Assembly: GCA_021815305.1 (NCBI GenBank)
Contig: JAKAHC010000003.1
Span: 62,001-126,000, forward strand
Direction: 5' to 3'
DNA: 64,000 nt
Source of the DNA: Deltaproteobacteria bacterium
GTDB lineage: Bacteria > Desulfobacterota > Deferrimicrobia > Deferrimicrobiales > Deferrimicrobiaceae
The notes below the pieces were generated by a model. The model was given only the letters and a program-made list of their open reading frames with translations. It was not told the DNA's origin and made no database searches. The position numbers and the translations under genes were made by a program. Shown here piece after piece: positions 39,795 to 47,575 of this stretch. Each line of letters opens with the position of its first letter. Position 1 is the first letter of the stretch.

Positions 39795-40430
39795 ATGTTC
39801 GTGGGAAAGAGGATGAAGACCGACGTGATCACCGTATCGCCGGGCGACACGCTCCGGCAGGCGAACGACCTCCTGAAGGAGCACCGGATCCACCATCTGC
39901 CCGTCGTCGAAGGGGGACGCCTCGTCGGCATCGTGACGGGTACGGACATCCGCAACGGCACCCTCGAGCGGACGGCGCCGGGCGGGGAGGGCTCGACCGC
40001 GGCCGAGAACCGGAGGGTCACGGAAATCATGACCCGCAACGTCGTCACCCTCTCCCCCATGGACACGATCGAGGATGCGGCGCTGATCCTCCACCGGAAG
40101 CGGTTCGGGGCGATTCCCGTGGTGGAGAACCGGAAGCTCGTGGGGATCCTCGCCAAGGCGGACATCCTCGCGGCCTTCCTCGATACCCTGGACATCGAGG
40201 GGATCGGGGTGCGCGTCGAGGTCATGCTCCAGCGGGACACCGGCGCGGTGCTCCGGCTGATCCGCCAGGTCGGCGAGATGGAGCTGGAGATCCGCAGCCT
40301 GGTCCTGTCCTCGCTGGGGAAGGAGTATGTGGCGTTCCTGCGGCTCTCGACGATCGACGTCGCGACCGTGAAGGAAAAGCTCCGGGAGGCGGGTTTCCGG
40401 GTCCCGGACATCGCCGAATTCCTGGAGTGA
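39795..40430 (+). CDS. AcuB-like protein, two CBS domains and an ACT-like C-terminus
   Basis: 211 residues, the size of Bacillus AcuB (about 214). Two CBS motifs are clear: MKTDVITVSPGDTLRQANDLL with HHLPVVEGGRLVGIVTGTDI, then MTRNVVTLSPMDTIEDAALIL with FGAIPVVENRKLVGILAKADI. The last 65 residues resemble an ACT-type fold. It starts one base after the stop of the fusion gene. CBS domains commonly bind adenine nucleotides, so this protein may tune the acetylation/deacetylation pair to energy state; that is inference. Confidence 0.88.
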   Translation: MFVGKRMKTDVITVSPGDTLRQANDLLKEHRIHHLPVVEGGRLVGIVTGTDIRNGTLERTAPGGEGSTAAENRRVTEIMTRNVVTLSPMDTIEDAALILHRKRFGAIPVVENRKLVGILAKADILAAFLDTLDIEGIGVRVEVMLQRDTGAVLRLIRQVGEMELEIRSLVLSSLGKEYVAFLRLSTIDVATVKEKLREAGFRVPDIAEFLE

Positions 40431-40445
40431 GGCCGAACGCGGTTC

Positions 40446-41312
40446 TTACGCGTCGCGGGCGATCCCGACGCCGGCGAGCCCCGCCGGGCGGAAGGCCAGG
40501 AGGGCGCACACGGCCGCGAGCAGCAGGAGGTAGGAGGCCTCCGGAGCCAGGTAGTACGCGCTCAGGTTCGACAGCAGCCCCAGCGCGACCGCGAGGAGGA
40601 ACCCGGCCCAGGGACGCTCCATCCCCGAAACGATGACGACGATCAGGGAGAGAATCAAGGGGCTGCGGCCCATGGTGGGGGCGATCGCCGCGGCGGGCGC
40701 CAGGAGGGCGCCGCAGGAGGCCGCGATCGCGGAGGCCGCGCCGAAGGTGAGGTAACGGGTCTTCTCCACGTCCACACCGACCGATTCCGCGATCTCCTCG
40801 TCTTCCGCGATCAGCTTCATCGGGAGGCCCCACCGGGAGGAGAGGAGAATCCGCATCCCCGGAAAGAGGACCGCCGAGGAGAGGAGGGCCGCCACCCCCC
40901 AGGGACGGATCGTCGTGCCGAGGGGGCCGGCGAAGGGGGCGCCTCCCGCGATGACCAGCGGGTGGGGCCCCCAAAGGAACTGGGCGGCCTGCTCGAACAG
41001 GAGGGCGAAGGCCAGGGTCCCCACCGCGACGGAGAACGGGTGGGAGCGCACCGGGTTGATGAAGCTCTTCCCCAGGAAGACGCCGAAGGCGAAGGCGATC
41101 CCGGACCCAAGGAAAACGGCGGCGGCCGGATGGTACTCCGCCCCCCCGGACGAAAGGGCGTAGGCGACGTAGGCCCCCAGGGTGAAGAAGGCCCCGTGGG
41201 AGAGGTTGACGACTTTGACCACTCCCAGGATCAGCGAAAGCCCCGCCGCCATGAGGGCGTAGGACGTTCCGGTCAGGACCCCGTCCAGGAGCAGTTGGGG
41301 AAGGACGGACAC
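40446..41312 (-). CDS. livH: Branched-chain amino-acid ABC transporter permease (LivH)
   Basis: 288 residues from GTG 41312. The N-terminal pattern LPQLLLDGVLTGTSYALMAAGLSLILGVVKVVNLSHGAFFTLGAY is characteristic of LivH. About eight membrane helices follow. SGMERPWAGFLLAVALGLL lies near the C-terminus. It is 15 bases downstream of the binding-protein gene and ends 16 bases from the convergent CBS gene. Confidence 0.92.
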   Translation of the reverse strand: MSVLPQLLLDGVLTGTSYALMAAGLSLILGVVKVVNLSHGAFFTLGAYVAYALSSGGAEYHPAAAVFLGSGIAFAFGVFLGKSFINPVRSHPFSVAVGTLAFALLFEQAAQFLWGPHPLVIAGGAPFAGPLGTTIRPWGVAALLSSAVLFPGMRILLSSRWGLPMKLIAEDEEIAESVGVDVEKTRYLTFGAASAIAASCGALLAPAAAIAPTMGRSPLILSLIVVIVSGMERPWAGFLLAVALGLLSNLSAYYLAPEASYLLLLAAVCALLAFRPAGLAGVGIARDA

Positions 41313-41327
41313 GTTGGGGAGCCCCTG

Positions 41328-42515
41328 TCAGCGTCCGGGGAACGCGATCCGGCCGCCGTTCCGTTCCCGGCGGATCACCGTCCCGTGCAAGGTTCCCGGT
41401 CCTGCGCCCCAGATCGCCTGATGGGATGCGTCGAACCGGTACGTTCCGGCCGTGCCGGGGAACGCCCCCTTTTCCAGGGCGGCGATCGTGGCGTCGGCGG
41501 AAAGGCTCCCTGCGCGGCGCCAGGCGGCGACGAGGAGGATCACGGCGTCGTACGGGAGGGTGTCGCTGTATCCCACGGGGGGCGTCCCGTACCGTTTCTC
41601 GAACCGTTCCACGTACGCCGTGGCGGCGGGCGAGGAACCTTTCCACGCCGCCGCCTGGACGTAGAGCGGGCCGGAGAGGGGGAGGGCGGGCGCCAGCCGG
41701 GCGTCTCCCAGCGCGCCGCCGACGGAGAGGACCGGGAGGCCGGGGGACGCCTCGCGAAGTCGCACGAGGAACGATACGGAATTCCTTCCCGGGTCCCCCA
41801 GGACGACGATGTCCGGACGGCTTTCTGCGGCGGCGACGGCCACCGGGTCGAACGCCGGGTTCCCCGGGCTGTAATATGCCGCGTAGACCTGGGCGATCCC
41901 CGACCGGGCCGCATCCTTCTCCAGCGCGCTCCCCAGTTCCCGGTTCCACCGGATCCCGGTGCCGACGAAAGCGTAGCGGCGGGCTCCCCGTTCCTTGAGG
42001 AAGGACGCAAGGATCTCCGCCCATTGGGGGATGGAATAGCCGACCCGGAAGACGTACCGGTACTTTCCGTACTCCCTGCGCACCCGGTCGGTGATCTCGG
42101 CCGTGGCGGCCACCGGGACCATGAGGACGGTACGCCGCGCCGCCGCCTGCTCCATCGCCTCCACCGTTTCTTCCGAAAGGTAGGCCCCTACCAGCGCTGT
42201 GACCTTTTCGCGGGAAAGCAGCCGCAGCGCTTCGGACCGGGCGACATCCACCCTTCCCTCGGTGTCGGCCGCCGCGAGTTCGACCCGCCGCCCCAGCACC
42301 CCTCCCTCGGAATTGACCTGTTCGACGGCAAGCTCGGCCGCCTGCAGGAAAGACGATCCCCCCGCGGCGAACGGTCCGGAGAGGGGAGCGAGGACGCCGA
42401 TCCTTACCGTCTCCGCGGGGGAAGCCGACGCCGGCGGGATCGTGGAAAGAAATGCAGCCAACATGCCGATAAGTATGGAAAACAATCGTGCCTGGGTGTC
42501 GCGGCGGGGGTACAC
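41328..42515 (-). CDS. Branched-chain amino-acid ABC transporter substrate-binding protein (LivK-like)
   Basis: About 395 residues. A signal peptide (basic YPRRDTQAR, then LFSILIGMLAAFLS and a cut near ASAS) is followed by VRIGVLAPLSGPFAAGGSSFLQ and VNSEGGVLGRRVEL, the Peripla_BP_6 start. GTG 42515 is chosen because GGGAGG lies about 10 bases upstream; TTG 42521 is an alternative. It should bind an amino acid or similar ligand in the periplasm for LivHMGF. Ligand specificity is not evident; members of the family also bind amides and aromatic acids. Confidence 0.9.
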   Translation of the reverse strand: MYPRRDTQARLFSILIGMLAAFLSTIPPASASPAETVRIGVLAPLSGPFAAGGSSFLQAAELAVEQVNSEGGVLGRRVELAAADTEGRVDVARSEALRLLSREKVTALVGAYLSEETVEAMEQAAARRTVLMVPVAATAEITDRVRREYGKYRYVFRVGYSIPQWAEILASFLKERGARRYAFVGTGIRWNRELGSALEKDAARSGIAQVYAAYYSPGNPAFDPVAVAAAESRPDIVVLGDPGRNSVSFLVRLREASPGLPVLSVGGALGDARLAPALPLSGPLYVQAAAWKGSSPAATAYVERFEKRYGTPPVGYSDTLPYDAVILLVAAWRRAGSLSADATIAALEKGAFPGTAGTYRFDASHQAIWGAGPGTLHGTVIRRERNGGRIAFPGR

Positions 42516-42638
42516 GGACAAAGTTCCTCCCGAGCTTGCGGCCGGGGCAGGGGGATTCGTGGTTCCACCATACCATAATTCCGTGGGATTATTGCGTTTG
42601 CCGCCGCTCCCCGCCGTGGTAATATCGCCGGGGAAAAA

Positions 42639-43412
42639 GTGACCGTGGAGACCCCTTCCTTCCAGAGAATGGCGTGCCGGATCGCCTTCCTGTCCGCCTT
42701 CGCGTGCCTTGCGGCTGCGCCTCTTCCCGCCCGGGCGGCGGCCACCTACGTGGTGGCGAAGGGAGACACCCTCTCGAAGATCGCGGGGGAGTTCCACGTC
42801 CCCGTGAAGAGGCTCAAGGCCGCGAACCGCCTTCGGTCGAGCCGGATCGCCGCGGGGACCGAACTGGTCATCCCGGCGCGGTCCGCCGGTGCGCCGGGGA
42901 AAGGTCCGGCGGCGGGCTCGAAACCCTCCGTGGCCGACCCGCTCCGCTACCCCACCGAGGAGGAGCTGAAGGCGGATGCCTGCCAGGCGCCGGCCGCGGG
43001 GACCGACAACGCCGCCGGGACGCTGCAGGCCCGCCTGATCCGCGTGGCGGAGACGATGCTGTCCATCCCGTACCGGTGGGGCGGGACGACCCTGCGCGGG
43101 ATCGACTGCTCCGGGTACGTCAGGAAGGTCTACGGCTTCCTCAACCTGGATCTGCCCCGTTCCGTCCGCGAGCAGTTCCGGCTGGGGGAGAAGGTGGAGA
43201 AGAGCGACCTGTCGGTCGGGGACCTCGTGTTTTTCCACACCTACGCGAAGTACCCCTCGCATGTCGGGATCTACCTCGGGGACAACCGGTTCATCCACGC
43301 CTCGTCCCGCTCGCACGAGGTCAAGATCGACAGCCTCGACCGCCCCTACTTCGTCAAGCGGTACATCGGCGCCAAGCGCCTCCTTTTCGAGCAGAACGAC
43401 GTGGAGAATTGA
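42639..43412 (+). CDS. LysM and NlpC/P60 peptidoglycan endopeptidase
   Basis: 257 residues from GTG 42639 (ATG 42669 possible). A signal peptide (CRIAFLSAFACLAAAPLPARA) leads to a LysM domain (TYVVAKGDTLSKIAGEFHV). After a linker comes an NlpC/P60 domain with the catalytic Cys in GTTLRGIDCSGYVRKVYGF and the His in PSHVGIYLGDNRFIHAS. It would cut peptide cross-links of the cell wall. A perfect hairpin terminator follows. Confidence 0.93.
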   Translation: MTVETPSFQRMACRIAFLSAFACLAAAPLPARAAATYVVAKGDTLSKIAGEFHVPVKRLKAANRLRSSRIAAGTELVIPARSAGAPGKGPAAGSKPSVADPLRYPTEEELKADACQAPAAGTDNAAGTLQARLIRVAETMLSIPYRWGGTTLRGIDCSGYVRKVYGFLNLDLPRSVREQFRLGEKVEKSDLSVGDLVFFHTYAKYPSHVGIYLGDNRFIHASSRSHEVKIDSLDRPYFVKRYIGAKRLLFEQNDVEN

Positions 43413-43464
43413 CGGGCGCGCCGGGCGGCGGAAGAAGGACGGGGAGCACAGCCGGCGGGAAAAA

Positions 43465-43493
43465 GGAAAGGCCCCTCGAGGAGGGGCCTTTCC
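43465..43493. terminator. Bidirectional intrinsic terminator
   Basis: GGAAAGGCCCCTC (43465-43477) and GAGGGGCCTTTCC (43481-43493) pair perfectly over 13 bp with a 3-base loop. A run of A before it becomes a T-run on the minus strand, so it best serves the convergent MFS gene, and probably also the NlpC/P60 gene. Confidence 0.85.
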
Positions 43494-43526
43494 CATTCCA
43501 TCGTGCCGGGCCGGAGGGGAAACCGA

Positions 43527-44750
43527 TCAGGCTCCCTTGAATTCCGGCTTCTTGGAGATGAAGACCAGGACGATCCCCGCCACGCACGCCGCGGAGATGT
43601 AGTACATCGCGTTGGTGAACGCGCCGGTGGATGCCTTGATCCAGTCGATCATGAACGGGCCGCCGACGCCGGCGATGCCCCAGGCGGTGAACAGGTAGCC
43701 GTAGTTCGTGCCCAGCGACTTGGTGCCGAAGTAGTCGGCCGTGATCGAGGGCATCAGCGCCAGGTAGCCGCCGTAGGAGAAGCCGACGATGCAGATTCCC
43801 ACGAGCCATTTCGTGAAGGAGTCGGAGTTCGGCAGCAGGATGAGGAACGCCACGAGGTACTCGGCGAACAACAGGATGACCGTGTTTTTCCGTCCCAGCT
43901 TGTCGGAGATCGACCCGTGGACCAGGCGCCCCAGGCCGTTGAGGAGCGCCATCGTCCCGAGACCGCCCGCCGCGGTCGCCGCGTCCAGCTTCGCGACCTG
44001 CACCCCGATCGGGACCGCCTGCCCGATGATCATCAGGCCCGCCGCCGCGCCGAAGAAGTAGATGAGCCACAGGATGTAGAACTGCGCGTTCCCCATCATC
44101 TCGTTGGGGCTCCAGTCGACCTTGGTGACCGTGGCGGAGGAGGCCGCCGGCGGGTTCCATCCGGCCGGCTTGTACCCGGCGGGGGGGACCTTGTAGACGG
44201 CGCCCGAGCCGCAGACGAAGATGAGCATGATCACGCCGACCACGTAGAAGGTATTGGCGATCCCCGTGCTGGCGACGAGCTTGGAGATCAGCGGTCCGAA
44301 GATCAGCGTACCGGCGCCGAACCCGAACACCGCGAGGCCGGTGATCGTCCCCCGCATATCGGGGAACCATTTGATGCAGGTGGCGATCGGGGTCACGTAG
44401 GCGAACCCGACGCCGAGGCCGCCGAGGATCCCGTAGGCGAACACCAGCCCGCCGACCGTCTTGTACAGCACGCCCGCCAATAGCGCGCCCACGCCGAGCA
44501 GGATTCCCCCGAAGATCGCGACCTTCTTCGGGCCGGCCTTGTCCTGCCATCTCCCGGCGATGATCATACCCACCGCGAAAAAGAAGAACGAGGCCATCAG
44601 CGGGTAGCCGGTCTGCTGCACCGTGTACCCAAGTTCCTTCGACAGCGGCCCGCGGAATACCGAATAGGAATAGAGGACTCCCAGGCACAGTTGCATGACC
44701 AGCGCGGCAACAACCATCACCCAGCGGTTAGTTACCTTCTCCTCTGCCAT
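43527..44750 (-). CDS. MFS carrier, OxlT (oxalate/formate antiporter) family
   Basis: 407 residues with about 12 membrane helices. VMQLCLGVLYSYSVFRGPL near the start, the GRWQDKAGPKKVAIFGG loop and GFAYVTPIATCIKWFPDMRG are hallmarks of the OxlT-like MFS subfamily. Start MAEEKVTNRW follows GGAGG. The family carries small mono- and dicarboxylates; the substrate here is not known and no oxalate-degrading genes are adjacent. Transcription probably starts at the promoter at 44889-44918, leaving a leader of about 130 bases. Confidence 0.88.
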   Translation of the reverse strand: MAEEKVTNRWVMVVAALVMQLCLGVLYSYSVFRGPLSKELGYTVQQTGYPLMASFFFFAVGMIIAGRWQDKAGPKKVAIFGGILLGVGALLAGVLYKTVGGLVFAYGILGGLGVGFAYVTPIATCIKWFPDMRGTITGLAVFGFGAGTLIFGPLISKLVASTGIANTFYVVGVIMLIFVCGSGAVYKVPPAGYKPAGWNPPAASSATVTKVDWSPNEMMGNAQFYILWLIYFFGAAAGLMIIGQAVPIGVQVAKLDAATAAGGLGTMALLNGLGRLVHGSISDKLGRKNTVILLFAEYLVAFLILLPNSDSFTKWLVGICIVGFSYGGYLALMPSITADYFGTKSLGTNYGYLFTAWGIAGVGGPFMIDWIKASTGAFTNAMYYISAACVAGIVLVFISKKPEFKGA

Positions 44751-44855
44751 TCTGTTTACCCCTCCTTCCGATTTATCTCGTGTTGATGCCCTGGACAAAC
44801 CATGAAGTCCCCTGCTCCGCGGATACGTCCCGGGTCCACCTCCTTTCGGGGGGAA

Positions 44856-44913
44856 ACTGGTTTTACTCTGTAAAATAAGATTTTCTAATTTGTACCTTAA
44901 ACGAAAAACCAGT
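44856..44913. repeat. 9-bp inverted repeat flanking the MFS promoter -10
   Basis: ACTGGTTTT (44856-44864) and AAAACCAGT (44905-44913) are perfect inverted copies 40 bases apart. The second overlaps the promoter spacer and -35 edge, the first lies in the transcribed leader. They could be paired operator half-sites or the base of a leader hairpin. Confidence 0.45.
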
Positions 44914-44918
44914 GTCAA
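44889..44918 (-). promoter_or_regulatory. Promoter of the MFS carrier gene
   Basis: On the minus strand TTGACA (44918-44913) and TACAAA (44894-44889) are 18 bases apart in a markedly AT-rich stretch (about 44856-44945). The rest of the 44751-45097 gap holds no convincing gene. Confidence 0.55.
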
Positions 44919-45097
44919 GGAATTTTATAAACGTAGTTTTAAAGTCGTTATCCGGGGGCGGATGGCGGGGAAATCCGCCGGAGGAGGGAATCGGACGCAT
45001 GCCCTGCGATCATCTTACCCGCATCCCGTGAAAGGCGCGATCCCGAGGTGTCTTGTGTGGCGTCGAGGGAAAGCTCTTTTCCCTTAAGGAGGCGCAG

Positions 45098-45577
45098 ATG
45101 ACCCCTTTCCACGAGATCAGGACGGTTCCCCGGGTGAAGGCGATCGGGATGCAGGGCGAAATGTCCCTCTGGGACGTGGATACCGCGCTCACCCGTCTCT
45201 ATGAGAAGGCGATGGAGGGCAGGGTGATGTTCCGCGAGCCCGCCTTGGGCGTCCGGCCCGGGGCGATGCGGATCCCGGACGCCTTCCATTCGCGATACCG
45301 TGTCCTGTTTCCCCTGACCCAGGACCCGCAAAGGGAACCCCCGGGGTTGGAGATCGTGGAACTCCCCGAAGCGCAGGTGGCCGTGTTCGTTCACCGCGGC
45401 CCGTACGAGTGGATCCAGTGCACCTATGAAAAGGTGTTAGACTGGTTCCGGGAAAGCGGGTACGAAGTGGCCGGGGAAACCCGCGAAGTCTTTTTCGTGG
45501 CGCCCGAGCCGCACTCCGGGGGGAGCCAGGACGACATGCTGACGGAGATCCAGGTTCCCATCCGGTCCGCGGCCTGA
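45098..45577 (+). CDS. GyrI-like small-molecule-binding domain protein
   Basis: 159 residues. The fold pattern EIRTVPRVKAIGMQGEMS at the start, a central helix and VELPEAQVAVFVHRGPYEWIQCTYEKVLDWFRESGYEV are typical of GyrI-like/AraC effector-binding (SHS2) domains. No DNA-binding domain is attached. AAGGAGG lies 5 bases before ATG 45098. Stand-alone members bind hydrophobic or planar ligands; the ligand is unknown. It precedes selD by 28 bases. Confidence 0.85.
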   Translation: MTPFHEIRTVPRVKAIGMQGEMSLWDVDTALTRLYEKAMEGRVMFREPALGVRPGAMRIPDAFHSRYRVLFPLTQDPQREPPGLEIVELPEAQVAVFVHRGPYEWIQCTYEKVLDWFRESGYEVAGETREVFFVAPEPHSGGSQDDMLTEIQVPIRSAA

Positions 45578-45605
45578 CACAGGACACCGGAAGGATCGAG
45601 GGCGG

Positions 45606-46733
45606 TTGAGCGATCGAGAGCGGATCTTCCTGACCCACCTGTCGTCCTGCGCCGGTTGAGCGTCGAAGCTGGGGCAGGGGGTCCTTGCCCGCGTACTGTC
45701 CGCTCTCCCGCCGCCCGACGATCCGCGGGTGCTGGTCGGCTCCTCGCGCGCCGACGATGCGGCGGTGTTCCGTCTTTCGGAGGACGAGGCGCTGGTCGCC
45801 ACCCTCGATTTCTTCACCCCCATCGTGGACGACCCGTACACGTACGGCGCCGTCGCGGCCGCCAACTCGTTGAGCGACGTCTACGCCATGGGCGGAGAGC
45901 CGCTCTTCGCCCTCGCCATCGCCGCCTTCCCCGAGGACGGCAAGACCCTTCCGCTGCTGGCCGACGTGATCGCCGGCGCCGCCGACAAGGCCAAGGAGGC
46001 GGGCATCTGCATCATCGGCGGGCACACGGTCAAGGACCGCGAGCCCAAGTTCGGACTTTCGGTGACGGGAAAGGTCCACCCCGGGCGGATCTGGCACAAC
46101 GGGTGTGCGAAGACGGGGGACGTCATCGTCCTCACCAAGCCCATCGGCACCGGGGTGGCGACCACGGCGATCAAGTGGGGGATCTGCCCGAAGCCGACGG
46201 AAGATGCCGTGGTGGCGTCGATGACGCGCCTTTCCGCGGGCGCCGCGAGGGCGGGCCGCGAGGCGGGGATCTCCACGGCCACCGACGTCACGGGATTCGG
46301 GCTGATCGGCCATCTCCTGGAGGTCCTCGACGGGAGCGGCCTGACCGCCGAACTGCACCACGCCGAGGTGCCCGTCTTCCCGGGGGTCCGGGAGCTCATG
46401 GGGCGAAAACGCATGGGGCCGCCCGTGGGGGACCGGGCCTTCCCCGGCGCCCGGTGGCTTCACCGGAGGTTCGGGCAGCCCCCGATCCCCGGGGGAGCGA
46501 GGGAGAACATGGCGCACCAGTTCACGCGGGTGCGATTCCCGCCCATGTTCCCGTCCGAAGAGGGGTTGCTGCTTGCCGACCCGCAGACGTCCGGGGGCCT
46601 GCTGATGTTCGTCCCGGAGGATCGCGCCGGTGTTTTGTGCGACGCGCTGCGGCGCGAAGGGGAGGGGGCCTGGCGCATCGGCCGGACGCACGCGGGGGGG
46701 GAGATCGACGTGCAGCGGGTCACGGTGATTTGA
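45606..46733 (+). CDS. selD: Selenide, water dikinase, selenocysteine-containing
   Basis: 375 residues when TGA 45657-45659 is read as selenocysteine. Upstream of the usual-looking GTG at 45729 the frame stays homologous: LTHLSSCAG-Sec-ASKLGQGVL, where Sec18 and Lys21 match E. coli SelD Cys17 and Lys20. The rest is standard: DDAAVFRLSEDEALVATLDFF, NSLSDVYAMGGEPL, GGHTVKDREPKFGLSVTG and TDVTGFGLIGHLLE. TTG 45606 is the likely start; no ATG or GTG is available. A SECIS-like hairpin follows the TGA. The enzyme makes selenophosphate from selenide and ATP for Sec and selenouridine synthesis. Stop and next start overlap (TGATG). Confidence 0.92.
45671..45691 (+). promoter_or_regulatory. Bacterial SECIS-like hairpin in selD
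   Basis: Bases 45672-45678 (GGGCAGG) pair with 45684-45690 (CCTTGCC plus closing C, one G-T pair), leaving the loop GGGTC. A GGUC-type apical loop about 20 bases after the UGA is the pattern SelB recognises in E. coli fdhF mRNA. Pairing is seen; SelB binding is inferred. Confidence 0.65.
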
Positions 46734-47566
46734 TGATGAACCTTCTCCTCCCGGTTTCCCTGGACCCGTCGTGGAAGGACGCCCTTCGCCTGTCGGTGGA
46801 CACCGCGAAGGCCCACGGCGGCGGGATCCGGATCCTCTCCCTCGTCGATGAGAAGGAGATCCATCGCATCGAGTCGGGGGCCTCTCCGGGAGCCATGTAC
46901 CTCGCGCACCACGCGGCGGAGGAAGTCGAGAAGCGGATGGTGGCGGGGGGTACCGCCGCGGTCCGCGAGGCGGCGGACGCCTGCGAAGCGGCCGGGGTTC
47001 CGGCGAGGGGAGAGGTTCGCGAGGGGGATCCCGAAGGGGAGCTGGTCGCCGCCGCGGGGGGGAGCGACCTGCTGGTGTCGGCGATCGCATCCCACTTCGC
47101 CCCGGAACTGGAGGACGCTCCCGGCCGGCTCGTCCTGTCGGTGATGAAGGAGGGGAAGATCCCGGTGCTGCTTGCGGGTTCCCCGTTCCGACCCGTCCGC
47201 ACCGTGGTGGTGGGGTGCGGAGGCGGGGCGCGGACGGAGCGGATGGTGGGGGCGATGGCGCGCCTCTCCCTGTGGAAGTCCGGCTGCCGGGGAATCCTCC
47301 TGGCCGCGGACGACACTCCCCGGGGTGGGGAATCGCGCCTCGCGGCGCCCCGGCGGATCCTCGCCGACGCCGGCTATCCCCCCTGGGAAGAGCGGGTGAT
47401 CCCCGGCCCGCGGATCGAGTCCTTCACCGCCTTCTGCGCGGCGGAAGAAGCCGACGTGGTGGCTCTCGGCGGCTGGGGGGAAAGATGGTGGTCCAACCTC
47501 CTCGGGATCTCGATCACCGGACGTTTCCTCGAAGAGGGGCGCCGACATCTCTTCCTCTGCATGTAG
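46733..47566 (+). CDS. UspA-like tandem stress-family protein
   Basis: 277 residues. Two alpha/beta halves resemble universal stress protein domains: MNLLLPVSLDPSWKDALRLSVDTAKAHGGGIRILSLVD, and a second beginning FRPVRTVVVGCGGGARTERMVGAMARLS. GSDLLVSAIASHF and ADVVALGGWGERWWSNLLG stand where USP domains have the terminal strand. The ATP motif G2xG9xGS is not clear, so nucleotide binding is uncertain. The gene starts in the selD stop and is followed after 9 bases by an antiporter gene. Confidence 0.65.
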   Translation: MMNLLLPVSLDPSWKDALRLSVDTAKAHGGGIRILSLVDEKEIHRIESGASPGAMYLAHHAAEEVEKRMVAGGTAAVREAADACEAAGVPARGEVREGDPEGELVAAAGGSDLLVSAIASHFAPELEDAPGRLVLSVMKEGKIPVLLAGSPFRPVRTVVVGCGGGARTERMVGAMARLSLWKSGCRGILLAADDTPRGGESRLAAPRRILADAGYPPWEERVIPGPRIESFTAFCAAEEADVVALGGWGERWWSNLLGISITGRFLEEGRRHLFLCM

Positions 47567-47575
47567 GCCGGCGCC

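Noticed and set aside
45657-45659. TGA in selD as a pseudogene-causing stop
   Set aside because: Its exact position at the active-site residue and the SECIS-like hairpin make recoding far more likely than decay.
45729-46733. SelD starting at GTG 45729
   Set aside because: This would remove the catalytic Sec/Lys segment; the upstream frame with TGA as selenocysteine is homologous to SelD.
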